From an uncultured archaeon (GTDB lineage: Archaea > Korarchaeota > Korarchaeia > Korarchaeales > Korarchaeaceae), in NCBI GenBank assembly GCA_938073845.1, contig CALJEO010000030.1, positions 1 to 6,808 on the forward strand: a stretch of 6,808 bases of DNA. Reading direction: 5' to 3'. The position numbers and the translations under genes are program-made. The notes under the pieces were generated by a model, which saw only the letters and a program-made list of their open reading frames with translations, was not told the origin of the DNA and did no database searches. Each line of letters begins with the position of its first letter. The first letter of the stretch is position 1. Shown here one piece after another: positions 5,994-6,808 of the stretch.

Positions 5994-6008
5994 ATGAAGT
6001 TTTATTAA
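5994..6008 (+). promoter_or_regulatory. Putative BRE/TATA promoter for the structured RNA upstream of dnaG
   Basis: TGAAGTTTTATTAAC has a purine-rich BRE-like stretch (GAAG) and a TATA-like core TTTTATTAA centred near 6004. It is the most AT-rich point in an otherwise GC-rich interval. The predicted transcription start is near 6030. There is no ORF of useful size directly downstream, so this promoter most likely drives a noncoding RNA or a long dnaG leader. Confidence 0.5.
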
Positions 6009-6029
6009 CCCCATGTCGCTCCAATGCTG

Positions 6030-6220
6030 AGTTAAGGCATCATGAGCGCCTGGTATGTGGGGTTAAACTGAGCCCGAATGGGCGCCTGAATTGCGGCTGG
6101 AGGATCGAGGGATATTTGTGAAAACCTCCTCCAGAGGGCCAAGAGATGTGGGTTCACCCGTTCACATGAAAGGCCCCTCTATGATATGGGGGCCCACGTA
6201 ACGAGAGCTACCTCGGTATC
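6030..6220 (+). ncRNA. Candidate structured noncoding RNA, class not recognised
   Basis: This stretch follows a TATA element at the right distance and has no coding potential that I can support. It holds several hairpins: AGCCC-GAAT-GGGC (6071-6083, with the inner GCCC/GGGC pairing); an 8-bp stem CTGGAGGA with TCCTCCAG (6097-6104 and 6127-6134); and a GC-rich 7-bp stem GGCCCCT with GGGGGCC around a 9-nt loop (6172-6194). A further stem can form between ATGTG (6146-6150) and CACGT (6195-6199). GC-rich stems in a hyperthermophile are a usual mark of functional RNA. I looked for RNase P and SRP signatures and did not find them. No oligo-T terminator is visible, so the 3' end is uncertain. It may be a separate RNA or the first part of a dnaG 5' leader. 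Confidence 0.4.
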
Positions 6221-6236
6221 CGAAGAGATTATATTA
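6221..6236 (+). promoter_or_regulatory. Putative BRE/TATA promoter for the H/ACA-like RNA
   Basis: CGAAGAG followed by ATTATATTA resembles an archaeal BRE plus TATA box. The core is centred at about 6232, which places the predicted start near 6257, the base before the first stem of the H/ACA-like hairpin. The agreement of promoter spacing with the RNA 5' end is the main support. Confidence 0.5.
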
Positions 6237-6256
6237 GCGGCAAGTGTCGTATGATT

Positions 6257-6343
6257 ACCGCCCGCCACCCGATGACCCCGGGGGTAGGGAGGAAAGCGTG
6301 GGCTGATCGATGACCTCCGGGGACTAGTTGGCGGGCGGACAGC
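6257..6343 (+). ncRNA. Candidate H/ACA guide RNA (pseudouridylation)
   Basis: One hairpin shows the architecture of archaeal H/ACA guides. The lower stem is 10 perfect base pairs (CCGCCCGCCA at 6258-6267 with TGGCGGGCGG at 6329-6338) and is followed immediately by ACA (6339-6341). The pocket has a left arm CCCGATGA (6268-6275) and a right arm ACTAGT (6323-6328). The upper stem is 10 base pairs with one G-U (6276-6285 with 6313-6322). The distance from the upper stem to ACA is 16 nt, within the usual 14-16. The apical region contains TGATCGATGA (6304-6313), which resembles from memory the L7Ae-binding k-loop of a Pyrococcus H/ACA RNA. Its last base also closes my upper stem, so the two pairings are in part alternatives. 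Such RNAs act with Cbf5, Nop10, Gar1 and L7Ae on rRNA. The implied target is ACUAGU-U-N-UCAUCGGG, which I cannot place in rRNA. Confidence 0.58.
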
Positions 6344-6353
6344 ATGCTGGGAG

Positions 6354-6359
6354 GGAGGT
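6354..6359 (+). promoter_or_regulatory. Shine-Dalgarno for dnaG
   Basis: GGAGGT lies 7 nt before ATG at 6367, ideal spacing. It also lies only 4 nt before an in-frame TTG at 6364, so the ATG is preferred. The presence of a strong ribosome-binding site means the dnaG message has a leader, unlike the leaderless-looking genes elsewhere in the window. That raises the possibility that the upstream RNA region is co-transcribed. Confidence 0.65.
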
Positions 6360-6366
6360 TAACTTG

Positions 6367-6808
6367 ATGGAGGGAAAAAGGGATGCTTTCCATCCTAAAT
6401 ATATAGCTAAGCTCGAGGTCTCCGTCAACGGAGTTGTGGAGACAAGCGATGTCGTAGGCGCTATATTCGGGCAACTGGAGGGCCTTCTAGGGCCGGAGCT
6501 GGAGCTTAAGGAGCTCCAAAGGACGGGAAAAATTGGTAGAATAAACATAAAGCTGAGGAGGGAGGGTGAGGGTTCTAAAGGAATAGTTGAGCTGTACTCG
6601 GGATTGGATAAGGTTAGAACAGCTCTTCTCATCGCTGCGATGGAGACAATAGATAAGGTCGGGCCATACCAGGCCAGCTTCAAGCTGATGAGGATAGTCG
6701 ACGAGAGGGAGGAGAGGAGAAATGAGATCGCTAAAAGAGCCACTGAGATTCTAAGGAATTGGTCTACAGAGAGGGAGGACAGCTTCAGGAGACTCGTAGA
6801 ATTCGTAG
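6367..6808 (+). CDS. dnaG: Archaeal DnaG-like primase, N-terminal part (runs off the window)
   Basis: The 147 complete codons present encode the N-terminal domain of archaeal DnaG. Segments KYIAKLEVSVNGVVETSDVV (11-30), AIFGQLEGLLG (32-42), GRINIKL (56-62), SKGIVELYSGLDKVRTALL (69-87) and AAMETIDKVGPYQASFKL (89-106) follow the family pattern. The catalytic Toprim domain should lie beyond the right edge. In archaea this protein associates with the RNA exosome and binds poly(A)-rich RNA; primase activity has been reported in vitro, while the replicative primase is PriS/PriL. The start is ATG at 6367, supported by GGAGGT 7 nt upstream. Upstream is a 447-bp protein-free interval with candidate RNA genes and no close TATA box of its own, so transcription probably begins at one of the RNA promoters. 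The reading frame is open to the last base. Confidence 0.93.
   Translation, partial: MEGKRDAFHPKYIAKLEVSVNGVVETSDVVGAIFGQLEGLLGPELELKELQRTGKIGRINIKLRREGEGSKGIVELYSGLDKVRTALLIAAMETIDKVGPYQASFKLMRIVDEREERRNEIAKRATEILRNWSTEREDSFRRLVEFV

Larger units (their letters stand above)
5920..6366. other. Protein-free interval between rps17e and dnaG
   Basis: Contents in order: rps17e promoter on the minus strand (near 5953), a small GGA/TCC hairpin region without assigned role (about 5971-5987), an RNA promoter on the plus strand (near 6004), an unclassified structured RNA (about 6030-6220), a second plus-strand promoter (near 6232), an H/ACA-like hairpin with ACA (6258-6341) and the dnaG ribosome-binding site (6354-6359). 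Reading frames that cross it on the minus strand (for example 6229-6474) show no family resemblance and overlap RNA stems or dnaG. A 6-bp complementarity between ATGCTG (6024-6029) and CAGCAT (6340-6345) could close the whole interval into one structure. Confidence 0.6.

Noticed and set aside
6030..6090. C/D box guide RNA (ATCATGAG as box C, CTGA at 6068-6071 as box D)
   Set aside because: The box C match misses a key G of RUGAUGA, and no matching C'/D' pair or terminal stem is present.
6280..6310. GGGAGGAAAGCG resembles the RNase P RNA CR-I motif, and ATGATTACCGCC (6251-6262) plus GGACAG (6337-6342) recall CR-IV and CR-V
   Set aside because: The order is wrong: the CR-I-like motif lies between the other two near the 3' end. 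CR-V lacks ACAGAA and GGCUUA, and no CR-I partner exists near the 5' end. The H/ACA reading explains the same bases with full stems.
6011..6360. SRP (7S) RNA as the identity of the interval
   Set aside because: The conserved helix 8 loop with GGAA and AGCAGCC, and the Alu-domain TGTAA loop, are not visible. A terminal large hairpin at the 3' end does not fit SRP architecture.
6364..6369. TTG at 6364 as the dnaG start
   Set aside because: It is in frame, but its spacing to GGAGGT is only 4 nt; the adjacent ATG has 7 nt and is a stronger codon.
6229..6474. Minus-strand open reading frame of 81 codons
   Set aside because: It is the shadow of RNA stems and the dnaG 5' end, with no recognisable motif and no promoter.
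6324..6743. Minus-strand open reading frame of 139 codons
   Set aside because: It is antisense to dnaG, whose frame has clear family motifs. The Ser/Leu/Pro-rich translation is typical of a complement of acidic/basic codons.
1..6808. CRISPR arrays, insertion sequences, integrase or attachment sites, tRNA genes
   Set aside because: No regularly spaced repeats, transposase or integrase motifs, terminal inverted repeats, or tRNA cloverleaf with a GTTC arm were seen on either strand.

Overview
The window is archaeal. It carries archaeal or eukaryote-type versions of RNase P protein 1 (Rpp29/Pop4), ribosomal proteins S17p (with the archaeal Cys/His N-terminal block) and S17e, and archaeal DnaG. 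Promoters look like TATA boxes about 25 nt upstream of predicted leaderless or short-leader starts. The GC-rich RNA stems and charged proteins suggest a thermophile. The dense layout and gene mix recall Korarchaeota, but that lineage is my inference and nothing in the window proves it.

Layout. Positions 1-645 (+): the 3' tip of a probable rpl29, then rnp1 and rps17, tightly packed as in the archaeal S10/spc ribosomal cluster. The cluster stops abruptly after rps17, where gcvT converges from the other strand and overlaps its 3' end. Positions 614-1732 (-): gcvT, glycine-cleavage T protein. Positions 1733-1793: a 61-bp divergent promoter shared by gcvT and the next operon. Positions 1794-4226 (+): a two-gene operon of a GlcD-like FAD protein and a GlcF-like iron-sulfur protein. 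Both depart from their families at residues that normally define the active or cofactor sites. Positions 4216-5619 (-): a WecC-type UDP-N-acetyl-D-mannosamine dehydrogenase, convergent with the redox operon. Positions 5716-5919 (-): rps17e. Positions 5920-6366: a 447-bp protein-free interval with a promoter on each strand and GC-rich secondary structure. It contains a strong candidate H/ACA guide RNA with its own TATA box, preceded by a structured RNA I cannot classify. Positions 6367-6808 (+): the N-terminal 147 codons of archaeal dnaG, running off the right edge.

How the genes fit together. rnp1, rps17, rps17e, the putative guide RNA and dnaG (an exosome-associated protein in archaea) belong to RNA processing and translation. 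gcvT and the GlcD/GlcF-like pair share a promoter region. A functional link is possible (2-hydroxy acid to glyoxylate to glycine to one-carbon units), but the FAD protein lacks the histidines expected for a D-2-hydroxyacid dehydrogenase, so its substrate is open. WecC supplies an amino-sugar uronate for surface glycans.

The two places most worth a second look are the RNA-rich interval before dnaG and the divergent GlcD/GlcF-like pair.
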